Of a stretch of DNA of 64,000 nucleotides, positions 26,767 to 35,688 are shown one piece after another. Where the stretch lies: contig NZ_AP025170.1 in assembly GCF_003402535.2 (NCBI RefSeq), positions 2,728,001-2,792,000 on the forward strand, read 5' to 3'. Under the pieces are notes generated by a model that did no database searches, was not told where the DNA came from, and was given only the letters and a program-made list of their open reading frames with translations. Numbering within the stretch: position 1 is the first letter of the stretch; the number at the start of each line of letters is the position of its first letter. The translations under genes and the position numbers were made by a program. Source of the DNA: Cupriavidus sp. P-10 (lineage in GTDB: Bacteria > Pseudomonadota > Gammaproteobacteria > Burkholderiales > Burkholderiaceae).

Positions 26767-27951
26767 ATGTCTCGCCGCGGCCGGATGCCGGCCACGGCCT
26801 TTCGTGCCTCGGAGCACCCTGGATCCGCTCAGATCGCCTTGCCCACCACCACGCATTCCTCGCCTTCCGGCCGCAACATCTGCTTCCTGACTGGCACGCT
26901 GAACGCCATGGCCGGCGCCGAACGCATGACGGCGACGCTTGCCAATGCGCTGGCCGCGCTCGGCCATAACGTGACCATTCTGAGCTTGTGGGACAAGGCC
27001 AGCCAGTTCGCGCTCGATCCGCGCATCCGGCATGAAGCGCTGTTTGCCCAGCGGCCTTCGTTCAAGCGTGCTTACCTGGCCACCGTGGCCGGCATCCGCC
27101 GCCATTGCCGCACGCACAAGACCGACGTGCTGGTGCAGGTCGACACCATGCTCGCCCTGTTCGTGCTTCCCGCCACCGCCGGCCTGGGCCTGCACCATAT
27201 CGCCTGGGAGCATTGCCACTTCGACGAGGACCTCGGCAAGCCGGCGCGCAAGCTGGCGCGGCGGCTGGCGGCGCGCTTCTGCCGGCAGGTCGTGGTGCTG
27301 ACGGAGCGGGACCGCCAGCGCTGGCGCGAAGCGCTGCAGCCGCGCAGCGACATTGTCTGCCTGCCAAACCCCCTGCCTTTCCCGATGCCCGCCGAGCCGG
27401 CGCCGCGCGAGCAGAAGACCGTCCTGGCCATGGGCCGGCTGGTTGCTGCCAAGGGGTTCGACATGCTGCTGCACGCCTGGCAGCAAGTCGCCGCGCAGGC
27501 GCCGGAATGGCAATTGCTGATTCACGGCGAGGGCGAGGAACGACCTGCCCTGTCCGCGCTAATCGCTGAGTTAGGCTTGCAGGATCGCGTCAGCATGCCG
27601 GGCATCTGCCACGATCCGGAGCAGGCGTACGGACGCGCATCCGTGTTCTGCCTGAGTTCGCGATACGAGGGCTTCGGGCTGGTGCTGATCGAAGCCATGG
27701 CATTTGGCCTGCCCATCGTCTCGACCGATTGCGAGACCGGCCCACGCGAGCTGCTTGCGCCCGGACAAGATGCACTGGTGGTCGCGACAGGCAGCGCGGA
27801 CGCGATTGCGCAGGCCCTGCTGACCGTGATCCGCGAGCCGGCGACCGCCGCCCGGCTTGCCGGCGCCGGGCGCCGCAAGGCCGCCGGCTTTGCGCTCGAG
27901 CGCATCGCGCTGCAGTGGGATGCCTTGATCAAGGCGCCGGCGGCACCCTGA
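26767..27951 (+). CDS. Glycosyltransferase family 4
   Basis: GT-B fold enzyme, probably adding a sugar to the LPS core. The 394-residue product has an N-terminal donor/acceptor domain (ICFLTGTLNAMAGAERMTATLANAL) and a C-terminal GT4 domain with VLAMGRLVAAKGFDMLLHAW, LLIHGEGEERPAL, ISMPGICHDPEQAYGRASV-like sequence and the EX7E motif RYEGFGLVLIEAMAFGLP. ATG 26767 is used; a GTG at 26758 is possible. Its stop is only 8 bases from that of the convergent waaA gene, and nearby waaA/waaC suggest a role in LPS core assembly. The exact sugar is not known. Confidence 0.85.
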   Translation: MSRRGRMPATAFRASEHPGSAQIALPTTTHSSPSGRNICFLTGTLNAMAGAERMTATLANALAALGHNVTILSLWDKASQFALDPRIRHEALFAQRPSFKRAYLATVAGIRRHCRTHKTDVLVQVDTMLALFVLPATAGLGLHHIAWEHCHFDEDLGKPARKLARRLAARFCRQVVVLTERDRQRWREALQPRSDIVCLPNPLPFPMPAEPAPREQKTVLAMGRLVAAKGFDMLLHAWQQVAAQAPEWQLLIHGEGEERPALSALIAELGLQDRVSMPGICHDPEQAYGRASVFCLSSRYEGFGLVLIEAMAFGLPIVSTDCETGPRELLAPGQDALVVATGSADAIAQALLTVIREPATAARLAGAGRRKAAGFALERIALQWDALIKAPAAP

Positions 27952-27959
27952 CTGGCGGC

Positions 27960-29258
27960 TTAGTGTTCCAGCGCGGGCGCCAGTGCCGCCAGCGTGCGCA
28001 CGGTAGCACCGCGATGCAGCCCGGCAAAGGTCTGCGCATGCGCCCTCATATCCGCCAGCCGCGCCCGGTCCGCCAGCACGCTGCCGGCGGTACGCACCAG
28101 TTCATCCGCATTGTCCACGCGCACGCACGCGCCCGCGGCAATGGCGTCTTCGGTCGCCTGCGCAAAGTTGAACGTGTGCGGGCCGATCAGCACCGGCGTG
28201 CCGACCGCGCAGGCCTCGATCAGGTTCTGCCCACCCAGCGGCAACAGGCTGCCGCCGATAAAGGCAAGGTCCGACGCGGCGAAGTACATCGCCATCTCGC
28301 CCATCGAATCGCCCAGCAGGATATCCGCGTCCACGGGCGCCGTTTCGCTATCGAGATCCAGCGCACTGCGCCGATCCACCGAGAACCCCGCGCGCGCCGC
28401 CATCGCCGCCACTTCATCGAAGCGCTGCGGATGGCGCGGGATCAGCAGCAGCACCGGACGCGGCACGTCGCCGGCCAGCGCCTGCCAGCGCGAGAAGGCG
28501 TCGAGCAGCAGCGGCTCCTCGCCTTCGCGGGTACTGGCGGCAGCAAGCACCTGGCGACCGCCAGCCCCCGCGAAGGCCTTGCGCAGTCGCTCGCCCAGCG
28601 CCATGCCTGCGGGTGGCGGCTGCATGTCGAACTTGAGGTTGCCCGTGATCTGCACCGCCGGCACGCCCAGCGCGCGAAAGCGCTCGGCATCGCCAGCGGT
28701 CTGCGCCAGCACGCCGGCAAAGTCCCGATACATGGCCGCCGCCGCGCGCCCGAAGCGCGCCGTGCGCCGGAAGCTGCGGGGCGACAGGCGCGCATTGACC
28801 AGGTACAGCGGCACACCCGCCTTGCGCGCGCCGCGCACCAGGTTCGGCCACACCTCGGTTTCCATCAGCATCCCCGCCTCAGGCCGGAAATACCGCAAGA
28901 ACCGCCGCACCAGCCACGGCAGGTCGTACGGCAGGTAGCACTGCAGGATGCGCGGCTCGTTGCCGAACAATTGCGCTCCGGTCTGGCGACCGGTCGGCGT
29001 CATGTGCGTCAGCAGCAGGCGATGGTGCGGATAGGCGCCAAGCAATGACTCGATCAGCGGTTGCGCGGCACGGGTCTCGCCCACGGACACGGCGTGGACC
29101 CACAGCCATGGCCCCTGGTTCGGCAGGCTGCCATACGCGCCCAGCCGCTCGCCGACATGATGCAGGTAGCCGGGCTCCTTGCGCGCGCGCCATGCCAGCC
29201 GCAACAGCGCCAGCGGCAGCACCGCCACCCACAACAGGCTATAGACGAGGCGCAGCAT
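27960..29258 (-). CDS. waaA: 3-deoxy-D-manno-octulosonic acid (Kdo) transferase
   Basis: Adds Kdo from CMP-Kdo to lipid IVA at the inner membrane, the first step of LPS core synthesis. The 432-residue product has an N-terminal membrane anchor (LVYSLLWVAVLPLALLRLAW), the catalytic motif WVHAVSVGETRAAQPL with the conserved Glu, and a GT-B C-terminal domain (ITGNLKFDMQPP, FIGGSLLPLGGQNLIEACA). The start overlaps the upstream waaC stop by one base, so the two are translationally coupled. Confidence 0.95.
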   Translation of the reverse strand: MLRLVYSLLWVAVLPLALLRLAWRARKEPGYLHHVGERLGAYGSLPNQGPWLWVHAVSVGETRAAQPLIESLLGAYPHHRLLLTHMTPTGRQTGAQLFGNEPRILQCYLPYDLPWLVRRFLRYFRPEAGMLMETEVWPNLVRGARKAGVPLYLVNARLSPRSFRRTARFGRAAAAMYRDFAGVLAQTAGDAERFRALGVPAVQITGNLKFDMQPPPAGMALGERLRKAFAGAGGRQVLAAASTREGEEPLLLDAFSRWQALAGDVPRPVLLLIPRHPQRFDEVAAMAARAGFSVDRRSALDLDSETAPVDADILLGDSMGEMAMYFAASDLAFIGGSLLPLGGQNLIEACAVGTPVLIGPHTFNFAQATEDAIAAGACVRVDNADELVRTAGSVLADRARLADMRAHAQTFAGLHRGATVRTLAALAPALEH

Positions 29259-30382
29259 CAGGCAGCCACTCCTCGCACGCGGCGGGCGGCCTCGTAGACT
29301 TCATCGACCGACGGCACCACGCCGTCGTCGCCGACGTTGGCGATGCGGTCGGACCAATAGCCTTCGGTTTTCCAGCGCCACGTGGCGGTATAGATTTCCA
29401 CCGTCGGCCGGCACAGCGCCGCCGCGATATGGACCAAACCCGTATCGACGCCGATCACCACTTCGGCCCGGTTGATCAGGCCAAATCCCTGCATCACCGA
29501 GAACTTCGGCAGCACGCGGGCCTGCAGCACGCCCGCGGCAATCTCCTCGGCGGCCTGGCGCTCCTTGTCGTTGCCCCACGGCAGCAGCATCGTCAACCCT
29601 TCAGCGGCAAGGTGGTTGCCCAGCGCGTGCCAGTTCTGCACCGCCCATTTCTTGCGCGCCCCCGCTGTCGCGTGGAAGCAGACGGCATAGCGCGCCGGCA
29701 GGTCGGCCCACAACGGATCGTCGACATGCAGCACCTGCGCCGCCTGCCCAAAAAACCTTGGCGGCTCCGCCGGGGCGCTCCCGGTCAGCGCCGCGCCCAG
29801 CAGGCGCGAGCGCTGCACTGAATGGGTCTGGCGCGGCACGCGCACCGCGTCCGTGTACAACAGGCGCGCCGCCGGCTCATAACCCGAGCCCTGCGTCGCA
29901 TTGCCCAGGCCGATGATCGGCGCTCCGGGCGCGCGCGTCGCTACGCGCGCCACCACCGCGGTCTTTAGCAATCCCTGGCTTTCGATCACGGCGTCGTAGC
30001 GCTCCTGGCGCAAGGCGTCGCGCACGGCGCCCATTTCCTGCCAGGTCGCGCCCTGCAGGATGCGCTTGCGCCAGCGCCGCAACGCGAACGGGATCACGCG
30101 CCGCACCTCGGGCAACAGGCGCACCAGATCCACGTAGCCCTCTTCCACCACCCAGTCGATCTCGGCACCGGGCCAGCGCGCGCGCAGGTCGTGCACCAAC
30201 GGCATGTTGTGCACCACATCGCCGAGCGAAGACACCTTGACCAGCAGGATGCGCGGCCGCTCTGGCAGCGTGAACGGCACCGCGGCCGGCATGGGCTGCG
30301 CCACGCCGGCCGCGCCGACTGCATCGGGCGAAGCTGGCGGTGCCGGCGGCACCGCCGTGCGCTCAGAACGGGAGTTGAGCAT
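29258..30382 (-). CDS. waaC: Lipopolysaccharide heptosyltransferase I
   Basis: Adds the first L-glycero-D-manno-heptose to Kdo. The 374-residue product has an unusual 40-residue Pro/Ala-rich N-terminus, then the GT9 motif RILLVKVSSLGDVVHNMPLV and DWVVEEGYVDLV, and the C-terminal ADP-heptose-binding region (LLPWGNDKERQAAEEIA, VIGVDTGLVHIAAAL). The start (30382) overlaps the upstream phosphomannomutase gene by 20 bases. It lies in an operon pgm-waaC-waaA. Confidence 0.95.
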   Translation of the reverse strand: MLNSRSERTAVPPAPPASPDAVGAAGVAQPMPAAVPFTLPERPRILLVKVSSLGDVVHNMPLVHDLRARWPGAEIDWVVEEGYVDLVRLLPEVRRVIPFALRRWRKRILQGATWQEMGAVRDALRQERYDAVIESQGLLKTAVVARVATRAPGAPIIGLGNATQGSGYEPAARLLYTDAVRVPRQTHSVQRSRLLGAALTGSAPAEPPRFFGQAAQVLHVDDPLWADLPARYAVCFHATAGARKKWAVQNWHALGNHLAAEGLTMLLPWGNDKERQAAEEIAAGVLQARVLPKFSVMQGFGLINRAEVVIGVDTGLVHIAAALCRPTVEIYTATWRWKTEGYWSDRIANVGDDGVVPSVDEVYEAARRVRGVAA

Positions 30383-31748
30383 CCGGTTTCTCGGCCAGGA
30401 TCACACGCTTGAACTCGGCCTGGATGCGCGCCAGCGCGGCGTCGTTGTCCGCCTCGAAGCGCATCACCACCACCGGCGTGGTGTTCGACGGACGTGCCAG
30501 GCCGAAGCCATCGGCATATTCCACGCGCACGCCATCAATCTTGTTGACCTCGCGCGCGCCCTCGAACTTCGCGTTCGCCTTGATCTTGTCAAGCAGCGTA
30601 AAGGGCTCGCCTTCCGCGCACTTGAGCTGCAGTTCCGGCGTGTTGTTGGCGTTCGGCAGCGCGTTCAGCACCGCGCTCGGGTCGGCATGGCGCGACAGGA
30701 TCTCCAGCAGGCGGGCGCCGGTGTACAGGCCATCGTCAAAGCCATACCAGCGATCCTTGAAGAACACGTGGCCGCTCATCTCGCCAGCGATCGGCGCGCC
30801 GGTTTCCTTCAGCTTCGCCTTGACCAGCGAATGGCCGGTCTTCCACATCAGCGGCTCGCCGCCGTGCTCGCGGATCCACGGGGCCAGCTTGCCGGTGCAC
30901 TTCACGTCGTAGATCACCTGCGCACCCGGATTGCGCGACAGGATTTCCTCGGCAAACAGCATCAGCTGGCGGTCCGGGAAGATCACCTGTCCGTCCTTGG
31001 TCACCACGCCCAGGCGGTCGCCGTCGCCGTCGAAGGCCAGCCCCAGTTCGCAGTCGGTCTCGCGCAGGGCCTTCATCAGGTCCTGCAGGTTCTCGATATG
31101 CGCCGGATCGGGGTGGTGGTTCGGGAAGTTGCCGTCGACGTCGCAGAACAGCTCGATTACCTCGCAGCCCAGGCCCCGGAACAGGTCGCCGACGAAGGCG
31201 CCGGCCACGCCGTTGCCGGCATCGAGGGCGATTTTCATCGGGCGGACGAGCTTGACGTCGCTGGTGATGCGGTCGAGATACTTCTGGCGCACATCGACCT
31301 GCTTGTAAGTGCCGTTGCCGCTGGTGAACTCGGCGGCTTCGATGCGTTGGCGCAGGGCCTGGATCTGCTCGCCGTAGATAGCCTGGCCGGCGAGGACCAT
31401 CTTGAAGCCGTTGTAGTCGGGCGGGTTGTGGCTGCCGGTGACCATGATGCCCGAGGTAGCACGGACGCCATCGAGCTCGACATTGGTACCGAAGTAGACC
31501 ATCGGGGTGGCGACCATGCCGAGGTCGATTACGTCCAGGCCGGCTGCGCGCAGGCCCTCTACCAGGCCACCCAGCAGGTCAGGGCCGGAAAGGCGCCCAT
31601 CGCGGCCGACCACGATGGACTTCTCACCCAGCTCCACAGCCGCAGAGCCGAACGACAGTCCGATCTGGCGTGCGACCTCGCGGGTGAGCGTTTTGCCCAC
31701 GATGCCGCGGATGTCATAGGCTTTGAAGATGGAGGGATCGATTTGCAT
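30363..31748 (-). CDS. Phosphomannomutase / phosphoglucomutase
   Basis: Interconverts hexose 1- and 6-phosphates (Man-1-P/Man-6-P and Glc-1-P/Glc-6-P), feeding GDP-mannose and dTDP-rhamnose synthesis. The 461-residue product starts MQIDPSIFKAYDIRGIVGKT, has the phospho-serine loop TSGIMVTGSHNPPDYNG, the metal-binding DGDGDRLGVV, the sugar loop GEMSGHVFF and a C-terminal RPSNTTPVVVMRFEA phosphate-binding site: the ManB/AlgC pattern. ATG 31748 chosen; it is the first gene of the operon with waaC and waaA. The longer frame to 31790 lacks homology. Confidence 0.93.
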   Translation of the reverse strand: MQIDPSIFKAYDIRGIVGKTLTREVARQIGLSFGSAAVELGEKSIVVGRDGRLSGPDLLGGLVEGLRAAGLDVIDLGMVATPMVYFGTNVELDGVRATSGIMVTGSHNPPDYNGFKMVLAGQAIYGEQIQALRQRIEAAEFTSGNGTYKQVDVRQKYLDRITSDVKLVRPMKIALDAGNGVAGAFVGDLFRGLGCEVIELFCDVDGNFPNHHPDPAHIENLQDLMKALRETDCELGLAFDGDGDRLGVVTKDGQVIFPDRQLMLFAEEILSRNPGAQVIYDVKCTGKLAPWIREHGGEPLMWKTGHSLVKAKLKETGAPIAGEMSGHVFFKDRWYGFDDGLYTGARLLEILSRHADPSAVLNALPNANNTPELQLKCAEGEPFTLLDKIKANAKFEGAREVNKIDGVRVEYADGFGLARPSNTTPVVVMRFEADNDAALARIQAEFKRVILAEKPDAQLPF

Positions 31749-32078
31749 GTGGCTTCCTGTCAGTCTTGTCGGGCACGCCGCACACCGCAAGGGCGCGCCG
31801 GCGATACCGGATAGGGCTCTTGGAAAGAACCAAAGGGGGGTATTTTGCCGGATTGCGCGACTGGCGGGCGGTATAATCGCCGGAATATACCGGACAAGCG
31901 CAACTTTCAGCGTCTGTCCTACACCTGAGGCTACACTTCGCCGCCCGCCAGGCCGCGCCCTTCACCGTCCGGGCACATCGGCCCCGGAAGCGATCGCCCG
32001 ACCACCCGAAAATGCCATAGATCCCCGGCATCTTCGGGCCACGTGGCGGTTGCGGCCTAGCAAATTTCGTAAGCAAAC
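31749..32078. promoter_or_regulatory. Divergent intergenic region between pgm and the polysaccharide genes
   Basis: 330 bases with no gene. A perfect TATAAT (31872-31877) on the plus strand may be the -10 of the rightward glycosyltransferase operon, but its -35 is unclear (TTGCCG at 31845-31850 leaves a 21-base spacer). No JUMPStart/ops element was found. Confidence 0.35.
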
Positions 32079-33218
32079 TTGACGTCCGCCGCACAGCCTT
32101 CGCCGCGCCTGCGCATCGCCTATCTGATCACCAACTCGGAGATCGGCGGGGCGCAGTCGCATGTTGCCGACCTGGTGCAGGCGGCGCCGGCCGATGCCGA
32201 CCTCATCCTGCTGGCTGGCGGCGATGGACCGCTGTTTGACATCGCCAGGCGCGCCGGCGCGCAAATCATCCGGCTGGCGCGGCTGGACAACGCTCTGTCG
32301 CCCTTGCGCGCGGTGGGTGCCTTGCGGGAACTGCTGCAGGCCCTGAAGCAGGCGCGCCCGGACCTGATCCATGCGCACAGCGCCAAGGCTGGCGCGCTGG
32401 GACGCATCGCCGGCGCGCTCCTTGGCATTCCGGTGGTCTACACCGTGCACGGTTTTGCCTTCAAGCCACAGGCACCCACGCGCCAGCGACTGGCGGCACG
32501 CGTTGCGGAATGGCTGCTCGCACCGCTGACCAGCCGGCTGATCTGCGTGGCCGAAGCCGAGCAGCAGCTGGCCAAGTCACTCCCCATCCCCGCCCACCGT
32601 ATCGCCGTCATCCCCAACGGGATCGCCGACGCCGCCACCCGCGCCTCCCCTGCCAACCCGATGCGCCGCATCGTCATGGTCGCCCGCTTCGCGGCGCCAA
32701 AGCGGCCCGACATCCTGATCCGCGCCTTCGCACACGCAAACCTTCCCGACTGCGAACTGGTGCTGGCCGGGGACGGACCGCAACGCGCCGCCATGGAAGC
32801 ACTCGCCGCGCAACTTGCGCCGGGACGCGTGGCGTTTCCGGGCAATGTCGCCGACATCGCGGGCTTGCTGGCATCGGCACAGGTGTTCGTGCTGGCTTCG
32901 GACCACGAAGGCTTTCCGTTGTCGGTGCTCGAAGCGATGCGGGCCGGGCTGCCGGTGATCGCATCGGACCTGCCTGGCATCCGAGAGCAGATCCAGGGCC
33001 CACGGCATGGCCTGCTGGTCGACAGCAATGACGCCAACGCGTTTTCCGCTGCGCTGGCGCGCATCGCGGGCAACGGCGCATTGCGGGCGGAACTCGGCAT
33101 CGCCGCGCGCCGCCGCTGGGAACAGTGTTATGGGCTGGATCGCATGACCGAGGCAACGTGGCAAGTCTATCGCGATGCCCTGCCCAGACTCCCCGCCAGC
33201 ACGCGGGTGCCGACATGA
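32079..33218 (+). CDS. Glycosyltransferase family 4
   Basis: Cytoplasmic GT-B enzyme for surface polysaccharide assembly. The 379-residue product has ITNSEIGGAQSHVADLV near the N-terminus and the GT4 domain with RIVMVARFAAPKRPDILIRA, LVLAGDGPQRAAM and EGFPLSVLEAMRAGLPVIAS carrying the EX7E pair. The HAHSAKAGALGRIAG and YTVHGFAFKP segments resemble WbpH/PimA-like enzymes. The first in-frame start is a TTG at 32079 with no obvious ribosome site. The stop overlaps the next ATG (ATGA). Confidence 0.85.
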   Translation: MTSAAQPSPRLRIAYLITNSEIGGAQSHVADLVQAAPADADLILLAGGDGPLFDIARRAGAQIIRLARLDNALSPLRAVGALRELLQALKQARPDLIHAHSAKAGALGRIAGALLGIPVVYTVHGFAFKPQAPTRQRLAARVAEWLLAPLTSRLICVAEAEQQLAKSLPIPAHRIAVIPNGIADAATRASPANPMRRIVMVARFAAPKRPDILIRAFAHANLPDCELVLAGDGPQRAAMEALAAQLAPGRVAFPGNVADIAGLLASAQVFVLASDHEGFPLSVLEAMRAGLPVIASDLPGIREQIQGPRHGLLVDSNDANAFSAALARIAGNGALRAELGIAARRRWEQCYGLDRMTEATWQVYRDALPRLPASTRVPT

Positions 33219-34537
33219 TGAACACCAAGACCGACAGCCTGCGCCGCCACGCCTTGCGAGGCCGCATCGGCGGTTCCGAGACCATGCGCCGGGTCAGCCG
33301 GATGCTCGCCTGGGCAGTGCTCGGGTTGACGCTGTTTGCGCTCAGCGGCGTGTTCGCCGAAGCCGCGCATCGGTCCGGCCTGGTCACCTATGTCTTCACG
33401 CGCACGCTGTTGTGGTCGGTGATGCCGTACCTGGCGGCATTCATGCTGCTCCACCGCTCCCTGCACCTGCCGGCGATGGAGGGCAACAGCCTGGTCGGCC
33501 TGGCCGTGACACTGCCCTTTGCCGGTTTGCTGTTTGGCTTCGCGGCCTTCCATATCGAATATTCGCGCGGCGCCCTGCTGCTCTCGTATCTCATTACGCT
33601 TGGCTGGATCTGGGCGGGTTATCGGCGCTACGTGCATAACTACGTGCCGTTGTTTGGGTACACCGATCCGCACACCCTCGCCCAGCTCGAAGGCATCCTT
33701 GCCATGCCCGGCGCGGCCCCGGCGGCACGCATGCGCTTTGAACCGGTCGGCTCACTGGAAGACGCCGGGCATTTCGACGGGCTGATGGTGGATCGCAGCG
33801 CGACTGGCGATCCGGAGCGCACGCGGTTGCTTGCGCATTACAAGATGAGTCATGTGCGGATGTATTCGGTCGAGCGCGTTGGCGAGATGCTGACTGGACG
33901 CGTGGGGCTGGCGCATATCGATGAGAATTTCCTGGACGACTATGCCGCGCATTATCTGTATGGCTATTTGAAGCGGGCCATCGATATTCTCGCGGTGCTC
34001 TGCCTGGCACCGTTGGCCGTGCCGGTGGGGCTCATCGTTGCGCTGTCGATTCGCCTTGAAACACCCGGTGGCGCGATCTTCCGCCAGCAGCGCACAGGCC
34101 TGTTCGGCAAGCCTTTCGTGATGCTCAAATTCCGCAGCATGGGCATCGACAGCAGCGCACCCGCCATGTTCGCCACGCGCCGGGACCCGCGCGTGACCCG
34201 AGTCGGCCGCATCATCCGCAAATACCGCCTGGACGAGATCCCGCAATTGTGGAACGTGCTGCTCGGCCACATGAGCTTTATCGGACCGAGGCCGGAACAG
34301 GTGCCGATGGTCGAAGAATTCTCCGAAACCATTTCCTATTACCCCTATCGCCACCTGGTCCGCCCGGGCCTGTCTGGCTGGGCGCAGGTACAGCAAGGTT
34401 ATGCCGGCAGTCACGAGGAAACGGTGACCAAGCTGAGCTATGACCTGTATTACGTCAAGCATTGCTCGCTGGCGCTGGACCTATTGATTGCGGTGAAGAC
34501 GTTGCGGACGCTGGCGACGGGGTATGGGGCTCGGTGA
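33215..34537 (+). CDS. Polyprenyl-phosphate sugar-1-phosphate transferase (WbaP/WcaJ-like)
   Basis: Initiates a glycan by moving a hexose-1-phosphate to undecaprenyl phosphate. N-terminal half has four hydrophobic segments (LAWAVLGLTLFALSGVFA, SVMPYLAAFMLL, LAVTLPFAGLLFGFAAFH, LLSYLITLGWIWAGY) and a degenerate nucleotide-binding domain. The C-terminal catalytic domain has the reentrant helix KRAIDILAVLCLAPLAVPVG, FRQQRTGLFGKPF, KFRSM, the Asp-Glu pair in YRLDEIPQLWNVL and FIGPRPEQ. Length 440 residues, ATG 33215 overlapping the preceding stop. It is a second initiating enzyme besides the WecA-type at 50 kb. Confidence 0.9.
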   Translation: MMNTKTDSLRRHALRGRIGGSETMRRVSRMLAWAVLGLTLFALSGVFAEAAHRSGLVTYVFTRTLLWSVMPYLAAFMLLHRSLHLPAMEGNSLVGLAVTLPFAGLLFGFAAFHIEYSRGALLLSYLITLGWIWAGYRRYVHNYVPLFGYTDPHTLAQLEGILAMPGAAPAARMRFEPVGSLEDAGHFDGLMVDRSATGDPERTRLLAHYKMSHVRMYSVERVGEMLTGRVGLAHIDENFLDDYAAHYLYGYLKRAIDILAVLCLAPLAVPVGLIVALSIRLETPGGAIFRQQRTGLFGKPFVMLKFRSMGIDSSAPAMFATRRDPRVTRVGRIIRKYRLDEIPQLWNVLLGHMSFIGPRPEQVPMVEEFSETISYYPYRHLVRPGLSGWAQVQQGYAGSHEETVTKLSYDLYYVKHCSLALDLLIAVKTLRTLATGYGAR

Positions 34538-35688
34538 CTAGCCCATTTACCCGGCGCATGCGCATTCTCCTGCTTTCCACCGGACTGAAGACAGGCGGCG
34601 CTGAACAGCAGGTGGCCGGCCTGGCGCAAGCGTTCGTCCGGAAGGGTCACGACGTCGCGATCGTGAGCCTCACGCCCGGTTGTGAGGTGACCTTGCCACA
34701 AGGCATCACCGTCCTTCATCTCAATATGCGCAAGACGGTGCCGTCCATGGCGCGCGCCCTGCAGCAATTGAACAGGTTCGTAAGGCAGTGGCGGCCACAC
34801 GTCATCCATGCCCACATGGTGCATGCCAACTTGCTGGGCCGCACACTCGCGGCTCTGACGACTGCACCCCCGGTTATCTGCACGGCGCACAGCGCCCGCG
34901 AAGGCGGGCGCCTGCGCATGCTGGCCTATCGGCTGACCGACCGCTGGGCGGCATTGAACTCGCACGTGAGTGAAAGCGCCAGGCAGGCGATGATCGACGC
35001 AGGCGCCGTGGCGCCGGAACGTATCGTTGTCATGCCCAATGGCATCGACACCAATCGCTTCCACCCGGATCCGGCACTGCGGGAAGCCTCCCGCAAGACG
35101 CTGGGCATCGAAACTGGCACCAGGCTGGTGGTCAATATTGGCCGCCTGGTGCCAGAGAAGGCCCAACTCAGGCTAGTCCAAGCATTTGCCGCCATGGCGC
35201 AAGACCCCGAACACGCCGACACCCGCCTGCTGATAGCGGGAGAAGGCCCGATGCACGGCGAACTGGAAACAGCCATCCGCCACCATCGCGCGGAGAACTT
35301 CATCACCCTGGCCGGTACCCGCCGAGACATCCCCGCCCTGCTCAATGCCGCTGACCTCTTCGTGTTGTCCTCGGACGTGGAAGGCATGCCGCTGGCCGTA
35401 GGCGAAGCGCTGGCCTGCGGCTGCCCGGTGGTTGCCACCGATGCGGCTGGCGTGGCTGAACTGCTTGGCGATACCGGGACCATCGTTCCGCGCGGTAACG
35501 AGGACGCTCTCGCCAAAGCCATGTCCGACGCCCTGGCGCGTGGCCCCGGATCCGACACGGACCAGACCCGCCGCCGCCAGCGCGTGCTAGTGCACTGCAG
35601 TCTGGACGCTGTCGCGCACCGATGGCTGGCATGCTATGCGGCTGTGGCCAACGCCCATGGCGGCATAACCTGCGCGGAGCCGTCCTGA
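34534..35688 (+). CDS. Glycosyltransferase family 4
   Basis: GT-B enzyme with RILLLSTGLKTGGAEQQVAGLAQ at the N-terminus, HMVHANLLGRTLA, PNGIDTNRFHPDP, LVVNIGRLVPEKAQLRLVQA, LLIAGEGPMHGEL and the EX7E motif EGMPLAVGEALACGCPVVA. The GTG at 34534 overlaps the stop of the sugar transferase (GTGA) and is used as start; an ATG at 34558 is the alternative. The product is about 384 residues. Likely an extending enzyme for the polymer started by the neighbouring transferase; donor unknown. Confidence 0.85.
   Translation: MTSPFTRRMRILLLSTGLKTGGAEQQVAGLAQAFVRKGHDVAIVSLTPGCEVTLPQGITVLHLNMRKTVPSMARALQQLNRFVRQWRPHVIHAHMVHANLLGRTLAALTTAPPVICTAHSAREGGRLRMLAYRLTDRWAALNSHVSESARQAMIDAGAVAPERIVVMPNGIDTNRFHPDPALREASRKTLGIETGTRLVVNIGRLVPEKAQLRLVQAFAAMAQDPEHADTRLLIAGEGPMHGELETAIRHHRAENFITLAGTRRDIPALLNAADLFVLSSDVEGMPLAVGEALACGCPVVATDAAGVAELLGDTGTIVPRGNEDALAKAMSDALARGPGSDTDQTRRRQRVLVHCSLDAVAHRWLACYAAVANAHGGITCAEPS

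Noticed and set aside
30204..31814. 536-codon plus-strand open frame
   Set aside because: Antisense shadow of the phosphomannomutase gene, whose minus-strand motifs (TSGIMVTGSHNPP, DGDGDR) are unambiguous.
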